Shown here one piece after another: positions 38,975 through 51,240 of a stretch of 64,000 bases of DNA. The notes beneath the pieces are model-generated. The model had not been told where the DNA came from and searched no databases. It was given only the letters and a program-made list of their open reading frames with translations. This DNA comes from Liquidambar formosana (Eukaryota; Streptophyta; Magnoliopsida; Saxifragales; Altingiaceae), in assembly GCA_039720395.1 (NCBI GenBank), contig CM077829.1:25939842-26003841 (forward strand), written 5' to 3'. A program made the translations under genes and the position numbers. The stretch's first letter is position 1, and every line of letters starts with the position of its first letter.

Positions 38975-39419
38975 GTTGTTAGCAACTGCCAGTTTTTTGT
39001 GGAGTGGTAATGAATGGAAAAACTTGATGATATATTTGGATTATCATTTTTTTTTTTTTTTGGGACAGTTGACTTCATTAGAGGGTTCATTTTTTTACTA
39101 TGTAACTTAATGTTTGGATGAATTTGTATTAACATCGTGATACATTGGGCAGGTTTTGTAAGTAATGTTTGGACATGGTTGTATATTTTGTGGCACTTCA
39201 TAGCCATTTCAATGAAGTATACAGTTGGGCAAGTTTTGTAAGTAATGTTGAGGAAATGAGCAATTGTTCCATAATTCAACCAACCATATTATGTACAAGA
39301 TATGCTTTATTTTTTAAAGTTATGGACCCTATTTGTTACATAATTCAACTAACCATATTATGAACAATATATGCATTGTATAAACATCAACCAAGTTAAA
39401 GGAAGATGGTAATTAGCCT

Positions 39420-39510
39420 GTGTTTTAGTCAACTATTAAATGTTATAGTCGCCTATAAAACATAGCTTAATAGTCATTTTTTTGCTTCTCTTTGAATTAG
39501 TCACATATAG
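39420..39510. repeat. left fragment of palindrome array 1
   Basis: Contains TTATAGTCGCCTATAA near 39440 and AGTCAACTATTAAATG near 39427. It is continuous with 50969-51240 once the gypsy insertion is removed. A single related site (TTATAGTCAACTATAA) also lies in the MURA intron near 37110. Confidence 0.65.
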
Positions 39511-39515
39511 GTATG

Positions 39516-40119
39516 TGTGTGGGAATATCTCTGAACCAAGGATCCAGCTCGGGATAGAGATCTCAATCCAGAAATACTAACACGTGGCAAAAGCAATTTA
39601 ACTAGGCCCGTTATAGCGCACATGATCTCCCAGCTCGAGGCCTCACATTTAGCTCGGGACACCTATCCTATGATTCATACTACAATCCAAATCTTACTAC
39701 AGTCCAAAACTGTTGCAGCAGCTATAATTCCTGACACAGCGGTTACTGGAAACCATGGTTCCTTGCCTAACCACGATCAACAAACCATGATTAGACGGTT
39801 ACTAGCTAACTATGGTCAGATCTGACCTAACCAAGGCAGTTACCTGACCTCACATGGTCAGTCCGTATAGGTGGGTATAAAAAGAATACGATACAGCCAA
39901 ATAAGGTAAGCTACAGTACCCTAATCCTCTGAAATTCATCTTCTTCCTTGCCTCTTCTCCATAAACGGTTTTCTGACTTAAGCTTTGGAGAGGGCTTGGC
40001 CAAAACCCACCCTGGCCTACCCTCTGACTCTGTTTCTAAGCTTGTGAGTGCAGGTCCAAGCACGAGAACAAACTCCTTCATCAACATCAGATCTTGGGGA
40101 GCAGATTTTACCCCGTACA
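39516..40119 (+). repeat. gypsy 5' LTR
   Basis: 604 bp, TGTGTGGGAA...CCCCGTACA, followed at once by the primer-binding site. It contains TATAAAAAGAATACG near 39877, a candidate promoter TATA region. Confidence 0.95.
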
Positions 40120-40122
40120 ATT

Positions 40123-40140
40123 TGGCGCCGTTTGTGGGAA
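40123..40140 (+). other. gypsy primer-binding site
   Basis: TGGCGCCGTTTGTGGGAA, three bases after the 5' LTR. The TGGCGCCGTT core is the form used by many plant gypsy elements (tRNA-Asp type); the 3' part deviates from the usual form. Confidence 0.75.
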
Positions 40141-40153
40141 CTATCGCGATAAG

Positions 40154-41996
40154 ATGGCTACTCCACCTCCGCCTACCTATGGGCGAACAAGATCTGGAGC
40201 AAACTTTACTTGCATTGACCAAGTTGTTGGAGGCGATGCTGGGAAGCATTCAGAAACCCAACCTTTATAGGAAAACCCACCATTACCTCCGGTGGGAACC
40301 AGTCAGCTTCCCTCGATTCAGTAGCATCAAATCTCCCCAGAGATGTTTTCTGTTCTCCACTCTCTTGATGACCAGCCTGTCTTGAAGGTTGCATTCGACA
40401 AGGCTGTGATAAACAACCCTAACCCAGCAGCGGCGGTGGAACTGATTGCAACTATGCAATCGGAGATTCAATCGGCACAACTCGCCAAGCTGACTGCAGA
40501 GCAGAACTACCACCGCTACCTCCAGCGAACTTTTGCCCATCGCGGAGTTAATGTTGTCCCTGAGGAGGCTAGCCAAACTAGTCCACTCCGTCGCACTCAG
40601 CACCAGGAAAGCTCACCTAGACCTGGAGCCTTGCACCACCATCACCGTGGCAGATGTGATGACGAGCCACGATTAACTGGCCTAGAACATGTGCACTAAG
40701 GAAAGGGGGATAGATAGCACCACGAGTTATTGCAAAAGTCCCTTGAGCGTAGTTCTAGGCGTTTAAGTCACTCCCGGAGATGGAGCGAGGACCATCGCAG
40801 ATCTCGTGCTCAAGTGGGTTCTGGGAATGAAACACATAAGGATGAGAGACAACACCATAGGTCTCGGTCTCCTGAAAGAAGAAGGGAAAGGAGTACTGAG
40901 GGAACAAACAGAAAACATTCCCGATCTCCCAGGCATGAGAGAAATGAGGAAGAAGGTTCCAAGAGACACGGGAGTAATCAGAGTAGTGGAGGAGAAAGAC
41001 CAGGAAGCACTGCTGTGGTTCAAAGTCCATTCACTGAGGTGGATTCAACAGGTCCCAATCCCACGAGGGTACTCCGAGATAACCTTTACTCTTTACTCTC
41101 TTTCAATAGATCCAGACCATCATTTAAATTATTATTTGCAACGTATATCGTTATATGCTGGAAATGAGGGTTTTCTCTGTAAAATATTTCCTATGAGTTT
41201 AGGGGATGTGGCTTTTAAATGGTGGGCCAAGATTCCAGATGAGTCTATTAACAGCTGGTAAGAACTGAGTAAACTGTTTAAGAAGAGGTTCATCACTAGT
41301 TGCAAATTCCCGAGGACCATGCAGAACCTGTACGAACTGAAGCAGAAGGATGGGGAAGGATTTTGGGAATATTGTCAAAAGTTTTGGGAGGTTTACAATG
41401 AGATTGATGACCCGATTGAGAAGAATGCCATGGATTTATTTCGTCTCGGGCTGAGGAAGCCATCACTTTTGTTTAAGGATTTGACAATTAATCCCCTTAG
41501 AAACTTAGCCAAACTACTCTCCACCATGGCCAACTATTCAAAGCTAGATGACTTCTACAGCCCACAGCCTACCAAAACCAATGAGAAAGAAGATAAGAGA
41601 AAAGACTCAAAGCCCCGGAGGGATAGCCCCCGAGGAGAAAAGTCAAAGCCACCTTCTAATCCAAACCAAGCTATCTTCATTGTATTCACTCTCCCTATTT
41701 ACAAATTGATGAAGGCAGTAGAAGATAGAGACTTCTTCCAAAGACCTAGACCCATGGCTAAAGAACCCGAGAAGAGAAACAGAAAGTTGTTTTGCAGTTA
41801 TCACAGGGACCATGGCCATAAGACAGAAGACTACAAGATCTTGAAGTACAATCTTGAGGCTTGGGCCAAGGAAGGAAAGTTGAATGAATTTATAACCCGA
41901 GGTAAGAAAGGACAGCCATCCGAACAGAAAAAGCCTAAAAACAGAGTTCCCTTCCCCAATCCGCAAAGCCAAAGATCCTCGGGAGGATTGATGTGA
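40154..41996 (+). pseudogene. gypsy gag, disrupted
   Basis: A first short segment starts at ATG 40154 and shifts frame. Frame 40343-40699 is Gln/Ala-rich with a coiled-coil character. 40730-41167 is an Arg/Ser/Glu-rich linker. The Retrotrans_gag core follows in the frame of 40806-41996: DPDHHLNYYLQRISLYAG, GDVAFKWWAKIPDESINSW, then TAA at 41259-41261, then a continuation LSKLFKKRFITS...LYELKQKDGEGFWEYCQKFW. The C-terminus has the Tat-type CSYHRDHGHKTEDYKILK, a degenerate zinc-binding block in which a Cys is replaced by Tyr. It ends at TGA 41994-41996. At least two frameshifts and one stop make it non-functional. Confidence 0.85.
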
Positions 41997-41999
41997 TCA

Positions 42000-44900
42000 C
42001 GGGGGGATATGAGGAAATTGCTCTGTCAACTAGCCAGCTCAGGGCAGAATATAGGATGGCTTGCTAAGATGCTGAGGTCAGTAACATCGGGAATGAACCA
42101 GTATTACTTCCTCGAGATGAAGAGGAGACTGGAGAAAAATTGCTGTTCTTTGGGGACGCCGAGTCTGATGGGATAGTGCGATACCCCCACAACGATGCAC
42201 TAGTTGTGCACATGCTTATTGGGAACTATGACGTGGGGAAAGTCTACGTGGACAACGGGGCATCCGTGAATGTGATGTTCTAAAAGTTGTTCGGGCAACT
42301 CGGGCTAAAGGATTGTAACCTCAAACCTTGCCACGTCAGCTTGAAGGCTTTCAATGGAAACGTGACTTTTTCGCTGGGGCAGATAACTCTCCCAGTTCGG
42401 GCTGGGCCAGTTCAATCCATGGAAACCTTTGTAGTAATTCAGGAGAGGTCAGCCTACAATGTAATACTCAAGCGACCTTGGATCCATGCCATTAAGGCTG
42501 TCCCGTCCTATTTCCACCGGTCTATCAGGTTCCCGAGTCCAGAGGGGATCATGGAGATAAAGGGAAGCCAGGCAACAGCTAGGGAATCTTTCCTGGCAGA
42601 ATATGCAGGCCACTCAACTTCCTCGGAGGACAAACTAAAGTCTAGAATCCCACGCCTCCCTAGCTTGGGGACTGGCAAAATCAAAACCCCGAAGCAAGTA
42701 CCGGAGCAGAAGAAAAAAGCCAAAGTCGATGAAGTTCCCTTATAGCAACGAAAGGTGGAACGGCCCAAGGTGGAAGAAACTGCTCTGGGGCCCGCAGATC
42801 GAACAGAGGAAGAACTTGTAGAGAAAATAATTAATCCCGAGGATCCGAAGAAGTACTTCTGGATTGGAAAGTTGCTGAATGAGACCGACGCTATAGAACT
42901 ATTCAAATTCTTGAAAGATAACGTCGATGTATTTGCTTGGTCGCCCCATGAAATGCCTAGAATTGACCCAAGGATTATTACACACGAGCTGCAGGTTAAT
43001 CTAAATTGCAAGCCTGTCGTTCAGAAGCAGCGAAGGTTGTCTGACGATCGAGCTGAAATAATTTCTGCGGAGGTAGATAAGCTCCTGAAAGTAGGATTTA
43101 TCAGAGAGTGAAGTACCCAAGTTGGTTGGCCAATCCCGTGTGCGTAAGAAAGAAGACTGGGGACTGGCGTGTTTGTATTGACTTTATAGACCTTAATAAA
43201 GGATGCCCGGATGACAGTTTCCCTTTACCAAAGATTGACCAGCTAATAGACTCTATCTCGGGATATGAGCGATTGAATATCTTCAATGCATTCTCGGGTT
43301 ATCATCAAATTCCCATGGCAGAGCACGATCAAGACAAAACAGGGTTTATTACTCCCAAGGGGACACACTGCTACAAGGTAATGCCATTCGGACTAAAGAA
43401 TATTAGGGCAACCTATCAACGTCATGTAAGCAGGATGTTTAAAGGATTGATTGGAAAAAACCTAGAGGCCTACGTTGATGATACTATTGTTAAGAGCAGT
43501 TCTGAGAAGAACCATTTGGCAGACCTGACCGAAGCCTTCGCTTGACTCAGGGAGTATAGGATGAAATTGAATGCAAAGAAAAGTTCATTCAGAATAGGTT
43601 CGGGGAAGTTCTTGGGCCACTTAGTCTCGAGAAGGGGGATTGAAGCAAACCCAAGTATGATTGAAGCAATCAAAACCCCCAGAACACCAACCAAAGTCAG
43701 GGATGTCCAACAGTTGAACGACATGGTGGCAGCACTTAGCAGATTTATCTCGAGATCATCAGATAAATGCCACCCTTTCTTTCAGATATTGAAGAAGGGT
43801 AAGAACTCGAGATGGAATACAGAATGTCAGGAAGCTTACCAGAAGTTGGTTGCACACTTAGAAACACTCTCGACCCTGACCCACCCACACCTCGGGGAAC
43901 CACTTTATCTCTACCTTACTGTGTCAGCCCATTCACTTAATGGAGTGCTTATTGTTTAGCGTGGCCTTAGCCAAAATCCAATCTATTATATTAGCAAGAC
44001 GCTATTAGATGCTGAAACTTGCTACCTAACCCTCGAAAAATTGATTCTAGCTCTTGTCACCGCCTCTCGAAAACTCCAACACTACTTCCAGTCTCATCCT
44101 ATCACGGTGATTACCAACTACCCTCTTAAAGATGTCTTAAGGCGAGTTGACCTATCAGGAAGAGTCTCGAAGTAGGGGGTAGAACTTAACGCTTACGACA
44201 TCCACTTTAAGCCCCGACCTGCCATTAAGGGTCAGGTGTTGGCAGACTTTATTGCAAAATTCGTAGATCCCACTTCCAGTTCAAACCAAACAGAATTAAA
44301 CTCCTCCCTACCTGAACTGGGAGGGGGGGAAGAGAATATAAACAGTGATAAGAAGAAGAAATGGGAGCTTAAAGTGGATGGGGCATCAAACGGGAAAGGA
44401 GTAGGTCTGGGAATTGTGCTGACAGACCTCGAGGGAGAAATCATCGAGCAGGCAATTAGGCTTAGATTCGCAGCCTCAAACAATGAAGCAGAGTATAAGG
44501 CAGTTGTGGCTGGACTTGGGGTAGCCCAAGCGGTGGGAGTAAAAGAATTGTTGGTATACAGTGACTCCAGACTCATGGTTAATCAACTGAACAAAGAATA
44601 TGAAGCCAAAGATGAAAAAATGATTGCGTTCATGCACAAGCTCTGGGAATTGGTTGCAGATTTCAAAAGCGTCGAGTTTAGGCGTTTCGTGAGGGATTAA
44701 AACAGACATGCAGATGGGTTGGCTGCTTTAGCTGCAGCATTAGAAACGGATACTCCTTGAACCATAAGCATCAAGGTCCTATAAGAACCCAGCATCTGGA
44801 CAGAAGATGTCATCTCGGACATTCAGGCCTCATCACCGAGCTGGATGGATGAGATAATTGCTTATTTACAAAGAGATGAACTACCTGAGGGCAGGAACCA

Positions 44901-46097
44901 GGGTCACCGAGTTCGAGTTAAAGCAGCTAGATTTTGGTTATCTCCTTCGGGCAGTCTCTACAAAAGATCTTATAAAGGGCCATACTTGAAGTGTGTTCAT
45001 CCAAATCAGGTGCTAGACCTTTTGACTGAGCTCCATGAGGGGTCATGTGGGGGTCATACAGGAGGAAGATCGTTAGCCTATAGGGTGAATTCTCAAGGAT
45101 ATTGGTGGCCATATATGCAGAAAGATGCTATCAGATACGTGAGGAAATATCCGAAATGTCAAATGTTTGCTGACAAGATACATCAGCCAGCTCAAGAGCT
45201 ATACCCCATATCCAGCCCTTGGCCCTTTGCACAGTGGGGGTTAGATCTTGTTGGTTCATTACCCACAGCTTCGGGAAACAGGAAATACTTGTTTATTGCA
45301 ACTGACTACTTTCCCAAGTGGGTAGAAGCCATTGCGCTCGCATCAATTAAAGATTCAGATATCATTAAATTCCTTTCAGAAAATATTATTACCCGCTTTG
45401 GGGTCCCGAGAGCGTTAGTGTCAGATAATGGAACTCAGTTCGATAGTAAAAGAACCATGGAATTCAGTGCAGAACAAGGGATCCAATGGCGGTATTCAAA
45501 CCCGAGCTACCCATAATGCAATGGCCAAGCAGAGGCAACGAATAAGATCATAGTCGCCGGGATAAAGAGAAGGCTGGATAATGCTAAAGGACCTTGGCCT
45601 GATGAATTGCACTCCGTATTATGGGCATATCAAACTACGCCAAAGATGTCCACAGGAGAAACTCCGTTCTCAATGACTTACGAGATGGAAGCAGTTATAC
45701 CAATGGAACTGGGCTTACCGGGTCTCAGGATAGAACTGTATGATACAGCAACAAACGACTAAGTATTGTCTCGGGATCTGGATTTGGCATAGGAAAGAAG
45801 GGAAAGAGCTTGAATTAAAATGGCATCTTACTAGCAAGAGCTGAAAAAAAATACTATAACCGAAGGGTTAAGTCAAGGGAGTTTAAAGTTGGAGAGTTAG
45901 TGCTCAGACAAGTAAAATTTGGAACTAGAAATCCTACAGAAGGGAACCTCGGGGCAACATAGGAAGGGCCCTACGAGGTCATCCACGTCAGAGGCACAGG
46001 TTCTTATAGGCTAAAGAGCTTAGAGACTAGACAAGAACTCCCGAGATCAGTTAATATAGCTAATTTGAGATTGTTTTACCGTCAAAGAAAGTTGTAA
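42000..46097 (+). pseudogene. gypsy pol: protease, RT, RNase H, archaeal RNase H, integrase
   Basis: Protease: DNGAS box at 42251-42265, followed by a TAG. RT: RKKTGDWRVCIDF and YVDDTIVKS (about 43470-43495). A single-base loss near 43108 shifts the frame, after which one frame runs to about 45760. RNase H 1 is near 43.9-44.2 kb. The second RNase H has LKVDGASNGKGVG at about 44370 and SNNEAEYKAV near 44480, as in Tat elements. Integrase: H-x6-H with a damaged C-x2-C (YPKC), then D in WGLDLVG, D in SDNGTQFDS and E in GQAEATNK, with TAA at 45514-45516 between the last two. The C-terminal end is FYRQRKL, TAA at 46095-46097. Other stops: 42743, 43543, 43957, 44173, 44698, 44758 and some after 45760. 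Confidence 0.92.
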
Positions 46098-46178
46098 TTA
46101 CATGCAAAGGTCATTCAATACAAATACAGATGTTATTCAGAAATATTATTGCTTATTTATCGCTTTGAACTAAAAGCA

Positions 46179-46520
46179 CTTACCCAAGAATGGGTCCAAG
46201 TCATAAACTGCCTAAGAATAGGCACAAGTCTCGCCTAAGAAAAGGTTCGAGCATTATAAACCTAAGAATGCGTTAGAAAAGGAACCTGCCCAGGGTTGGA
46301 TCTAGGTCAACTATTTGCCTAAGAATGGGCTCAATTCCAAGTCTTGCCCAAGAACGGGTCCAAGCACAATCAGCCTAAGAAAAGGCTTCGCTTTAAAGTC
46401 TTGCCCAAGAGCAGGTCTAAGCAAAATTCGCCTAAGAGTAGGCTCAGTCCTAAGGCTTGCCCAAGAAAGGGTCCAAGCAAACCATGTCTGGAAAAAGACT
46501 CAAGTCTATCACTATGCCAA
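46179..46520. repeat. ~55 bp minisatellite downstream of integrase
   Basis: Imperfect units with CTTGCCCAAGAACGGGTCCA and GCCTAAGAATGGGCTCA blocks recur at about 46343, 46400 and 46456, plus more diverged copies from 46179. Such tandem arrays near the 3' end are common in Tat elements. Confidence 0.8.
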
Positions 46521-46776
46521 AGAAAAGGCTCAGAGTTAAAATTCAGAATTAAATTGTGTTCGAGTGAGCCTACTGATAAAGCAGTAACCATGTGACAACA
46601 GGAGATTTATCCCGAGCTCATACTTAGACATACAACCAGTACAAAAGATAAAGAATACGTGCATAAATGAAGAAAAAAGGCACATCTTATTCCAATAAAA
46701 AATTTACAAATGTCTGTACAAGTTAGGGCACTTAGCCAAAACAGAAAAAAAAGAAAACAAAGCCTCGAAGAGGCAA

Positions 46777-49421
46777 TCACTTCTGCCCTGAGTTCCCCGC
46801 AGCTGGATCAGCAATCTCGGGCACCTGGATAGGAGTAGCAGAGGTAGGAGGGGCCACGAGAGCCTGAGGTAGATCAGAAACTGCCTCCGCGGTGTTTTCC
46901 GTTGTTGCGATGGAGTGATCCCCGTTGGTAGTAGCGGGATGTTCATTGGAGGAACCAGTGACTTTCTCGGCTTCCGCCCTAGCTTCAGGTTGGGACGTAA
47001 CCTCGGGTTCATTAATCCCGGGCACGTCTTCACTTTCAGCCTTAGCATCAGCTTCCCCAGCATCGCCGCTCGCGGGGTTGCCCACCGGTGGTAATTCCCT
47101 CCTTTCGAAGGGGATGTCAGCGATCCCAGCGAACTGGGTAGAGGCCAACTCGGTCAAGGTATCCCACGCGAGTTGGGAGGTATCCTCGAGCTCGTCAGCC
47201 AGTTGCCCAACGAGAGCGTCTTTGACTCTCTTCGTCTCCTCCGCCACTGCTTTCTCGGCAGAAGCCTTCTCATTCTCTACCTCAGCCTCAAGGACCCGGA
47301 TTTTCCTCGCCAAGTTACGCTTCTCCCGAGCTAACTCGTCGTTGGAGTCCTTCACCTTCCTCAGCTCAGCCTCCAAATCTGCGTAGTCCTTCCTCGTGAG
47401 TTCTAGTTTGCTAACGGTGCTCTCTGCAGTGGATTTGAATGTCTCGCACTCAGACTTCATCTTTTGAAGCTGGGACATAGTTGCAGAGCAGTTCGCCTCA
47501 AACTCTTGCAATTTTCTATCGTACTCACTCCGGACCTTGGTGACCTCGATTTGCAGTTTATTGTCCTCTTCCTCGAGGAGGTCACCCGCGAGTAGAATTT
47601 GTTGGCAGCCCTATAAAAATCTCATCAAGTCAGAAATCAAATTGAGCAACAGTAACAAAGGTCAAAAGCTGATAAGGCTTACTCTGTAAAGGCTAGTGAA
47701 CCCGAAGCGAAGTAGCTCGGGGGCGAACTTCCTTCTGAAATGCTCCATGTCCGCAGGGAGCCTTATGGGGTTCCCTAGCTGCTTAATGTTGTACTCAGCA
47801 GAAAAAGAACTGGTAACAGTCTCATCTGTGGGTACAGAGAACTGCATGCACATAGAAAGAGGTGGAGTTAGTCAGAGTTCATAATGAAGCTTATGAGCGC
47901 GGGGCAAACATAAATTTGAAAAAGTAAACTCTTACCTCAGGGAATTTGGCTATGATCTCATTTCAGGAAGGAGCACTCCCTCCTCTGGCAGCAGTAGCGG
48001 TGGTACCTCCCTGCACGGGTTGTGGCACAGCGGGCTGCTGCTCGGGGCCTTTGGTGGGCCTTTTATTTTTAGGAGGCGCCACCAGGGGAGCCTTCCCCTT
48101 CCCAGTAACTTCAGGCACCTCGAGCCTGCTAACATCCTGCCCCTTCATAGCCAAAGCTATAAGCTTGCCACTATTGGGGTCAGTGGGTTTTTGGCTAGCA
48201 CCCTGCCCAGCGTTCTTGGTAGGAGCCGTCTGGCTGGTTTTTTGTTAGGGCTGCTTCTACTACGGCTGCGTCTGCTGAACTGACCTCTGTTGGGCGATCT
48301 TCTTGTCAGCAGCAGCCCTTTCGGTAGCTCTCCTCTTGGCTACTAGGGCTCGCAGATCTAGCCTGTCATCTTTCTTGGACTTTTGATTCCCAGAATCAGT
48401 CCTTTGTCTTTTTGGGAGTGGAGGATTGGAACTTCTCCTCTCCATAGCCTGAGAAACAGTTTCTTCAGAGCTAGAGCTTTCAATCACCAAAGGGGCAGGC
48501 TGACCAGCTTTATCTAGGGCTCTGACTTCTCCAGCACCCTCTCCCTTAGCTCGAAGCCGGATTCCTTCTTTTTCTTCTCTTTCTCCTTCTTCCTCTTCTT
48601 GTTCTACTAGAAGAGTTAAGGCGTCATCAGGCTGCTCCCAGTGAGGAAAGCTCGCCTTGCCGTAGGTCTGATACCTCGGGTGATAGTTGAGCAGTATGTA
48701 AGCAGCCCTGCAATGTTGGCTCACTTGGTAGCCCAGCAGCTTCTTGATATCCTCTTTCTTTAGCTCGCCAGTAGGCTCGTTAGTGTGAGGAGCTGCTAGA
48801 AAGAAACAGAGCACAAGCATCAGCGTACAATTTACCATTCACTTCGAGAGACATATAAGAAAGCATAACAATAATGAATCCCGCTAAGTGCTTACAGCAC
48901 AAGCCTTTTTCGCGAGAGATGACGGGTTTTTCTAATGGTAGAGTCCCATCCACAGGCCCGTACACGAATATTGTATGGTCATGAGCTCCGGGATTGGAGT
49001 CCGGGATATGTGTAACAAACAGTTTCCTCTTGGGCTTGACAGAAAGGTAGTGGTCAGGCTTATTTTTTAGGGCACAGATTTTATAGTGATGGAGTATCTC
49101 CAGCACTCCAACAGAGGTCCCTAGAATTTGGTTAAGGACATGGACCCCTGAGATAATCCTATAGGAGTTTAGCCCTAGCTGGGTGGGAACAATGCTACAG
49201 TAGAGAAGGAAGTCATTAAGAAGGTCAGGGAAAGGGACGCGAACTCAGCCCTTCATGTATGTAGCAATGGGAATGGGGAGGCCACCCTGAGCATCTGATC
49301 TATAGATATCCTGTCCAAGCTCAGCAAACCGAAAGCTGAACTTCCTATCTTCAAAGCCGTACAAGGCCTTAGACTCTGCTATTCTTACAAGATTGTCCTT
49401 AATATCAAAGAAAGACAACAT
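46777..49421 (-). CDS. antisense accessory gene of the Tat gypsy element (putative gypsy-type transposon protein), four exons, with nonsense mutations
   Basis: Exons on the minus strand: 49421-48896, 48795-47936, 47841-47683, 47610-46777. The phases fit exactly (2,379 nt, 792 codons plus stop) and most borders are GT...AG. The start is ATG 49421-49419. The N-terminal half carries the pattern of plant 'putative gypsy type transposon' proteins (VPFPDLLNDFLLYC...PTQLGLNSYRIISG). The middle is Glu/Lys/Ser-rich. The last exon is a long coiled coil (QKMKSECETFKSTAES...LEAELRKVKDSNDE) and then an acidic Ala/Pro-rich tail. In-frame stops lie at 49247-49245 (TGA), 48262-48257 (TAG TAG), 48247-48245 (TAA) and 47965-47963 (TGA). 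The function of this protein is unknown. The gene is broken here but its frame is otherwise preserved. Confidence 0.8.
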
Positions 49422-50359
49422 CGGTCAAGTTTGAAAGTAGGAAGGTTAAATCCAAGACCAACTGTCTCTCCTCACATGCCCCGACCTGAGTCTCCAGAAA
49501 AATGTTCTGACAGGTATGACTGCCTTACCTTGACAAACTCAAATTGTTCTAAGTGTCAGCTCGAGAATCACTTAACTCGGTGTTGGAAAAATCTAGAAAA
49601 AGGAGACCAAGGGTCTCCGTCTTGAATTTACCCCGAGATGGGGTTTTCAAACCTTAAAATGCGGGAAAATTGGTATCTTGGCGATTTGCCCCAAAAACCA
49701 GAGGAAAACCCTAGGATCGCGAAACAAACCCCAAGAACAACACCAACAGTCCCAGGCAGAAAAAATAATATTGAACAAATAAAAAAATAAAGACAAGAAA
49801 AGAGTTATACCATCGTAAATCTCAGAAAGAGTGCTGGAAAGTGAATCTGCCGGAAAGATACGAGCACGCAACGGTGAGAATCTCCGAAGGATGGCTTTTG
49901 AAATGGCAAAGGAACAAGGACAGTGCTCAAGAACAGGCCAACGGTGGCAGAATGAATCTTTAGATGGTGAAAAGAACTGAAGAAGATCTTCTCCAGCAAA
50001 CAAATGGGAACTGTAGTGGATTCCGGCGAAAAGAATGGTGTGCACGGTGCATTTTTGGTGGAGGCAGAATGCAAAGAACAAAGAAGGTAGAGAGAGAGAG
50101 AGAATGCAAAAGGTAAAGTAAACAGTGATTAGTTTTTCCCCTCAAAGACATAATGCTTCTGGAGCATTAAATGCGATATACGGCGGATGAGACAACCCTA
50201 AGACACATGACGTCATCGCCTTGAAATATGGAAGGGCATGATCGCTCTCTGCCAGCTAAGCCCTAGAAAGCCAAACGACATAGGGGCACAGGGTAAAGCA
50301 CTCAACAAGTGTAAAATTATGACAAGTCCCAACTTGGGAAAGTCATAATTGGGGAAAAT
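49422..50359. other. region between antisense gene start and gypsy 3' LTR
   Basis: No sense coding domain. It would be the promoter and 5' leader of the antisense gene. A (GA)n tract lies at 50092-50102. The purine run GGGGAAAA just before 50360 is the probable polypurine tract of the element. Confidence 0.55.
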
Positions 50360-50963
50360 TGTGTGGGAATATCTCTGAACCGAGGATCCAGCTTGGTATA
50401 GAGAGCTCAATCCAGAAATACTGACACGTAGCAAAGGCAATTCAATCATGCCCGTTACAGCGTACATGATCTCCCAGCTCAGGGCCTCACATTCAGCTCG
50501 GGACACCTGTCCTATGACTCACATTACAATCCAAATCTTACTACAGTCCAAAACTGTTGCAGCAACTGTAATTCCTGACACAGCGGTTACTGGAAACCAT
50601 GGTTCCTTGCCTAACCACGATCAACAAACCATGATCAGACGGTTACTGGCTAACCATAATCAGATCTGACCTAACCAAGGTAGTTACCTGACCTTACATG
50701 GTCAGTCCATACAGGTGCGTATAAAAAGAATATGATATAGCCAAATGAGGTAAGCTACAGTATCCTAATCCTCTGAAATTCATCTTCTTCCTTGCCTCTT
50801 CCTCTATAAACGGCTTCTGACTTAAGTTTTGGAGAGGGCTTGGCCAAAACCCACCTTGGCCTACTTTCTGACTCTGTTTCCAAGCTTGTGAGTGCAAGTC
50901 CAAGTGCGAGAACAAGGTCCTTCATTAACATCAAATCTTAGGGAGCAGATTTTACCCCATACA
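50360..50963 (+). repeat. gypsy 3' LTR
   Basis: 604 bp with the same ends as the 5' LTR, followed by the GTATG duplication. Confidence 0.95.
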
Positions 50964-50968
50964 GTATG

Positions 50969-51240
50969 TTATAGTAAACTATAAGTATGTTATAGTAAAC
51001 TATAAGTAATGTTATAGTCAACTATAAATGGCTAGCACATATATCTGTACTTTCTGTTTGTTATGGTCGACTATACTTATGATATAGTCGCCTATAAATG
51101 AAAACCACATACAAATGTAGCTTCTGTTTGATATAGTGGACTATACGTTGATTATAGTAGGCTATAATTGACTACCACATACACGATAAGTTTCTGTCTA
51201 CTATAGTTGACTATAACTTAACTGTAGTCGACTATAAAGT
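50969..51240. repeat. palindrome array 1 (TATAGTCGACTATA-like)
   Basis: About nine sites of the form TATAGTnnaCTATA in 270 bp, e.g. TTATAGTCAACTATAA, TATGGTCGACTATA and TGTAGTCGACTATA. They are spaced by 20-45 bp with recurring TTCTGTTTG and ACCACATAC spacers. The array continues leftwards at 39420-39510 across the gypsy insertion. It lies upstream of the second MULE gene. Confidence 0.85.

Larger units (their letters stand above)
39516..50963 (+). mobile_element. Ty3/gypsy LTR retrotransposon, Tat lineage, with antisense gene
   Basis: This 11,448 bp element has two 604 bp LTRs (TGTGTGGGAATATC...ACA), a primer-binding site TGGCGCCGTTTGTGGGAA, a purine run before the 3' LTR and a perfect target duplication GTATG (39511-39515 and 50964-50968). 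Its order is gag, protease, RT, RNase H, a second archaeal-type RNase H, integrase, minisatellite, then a four-exon gene on the opposite strand. The second RNase H and the extra antisense ORF are marks of the plant Tat group (Ogre/Retand relatives). LTR copies differ by several percent by eye, mostly transitions. All sense genes contain stops. It is inserted in a palindrome array of the MULE. Confidence 0.93.

Noticed and set aside
46925..47386. 153-codon plus-strand Ser/Ala-rich frame
   Set aside because: Exact shadow of the coiled-coil exon of the antisense gene.
50969..51240. Palindrome array considered as bacterial operators or an origin
   Set aside because: The context is a plant MULE; there are no bacterial genes in the window.
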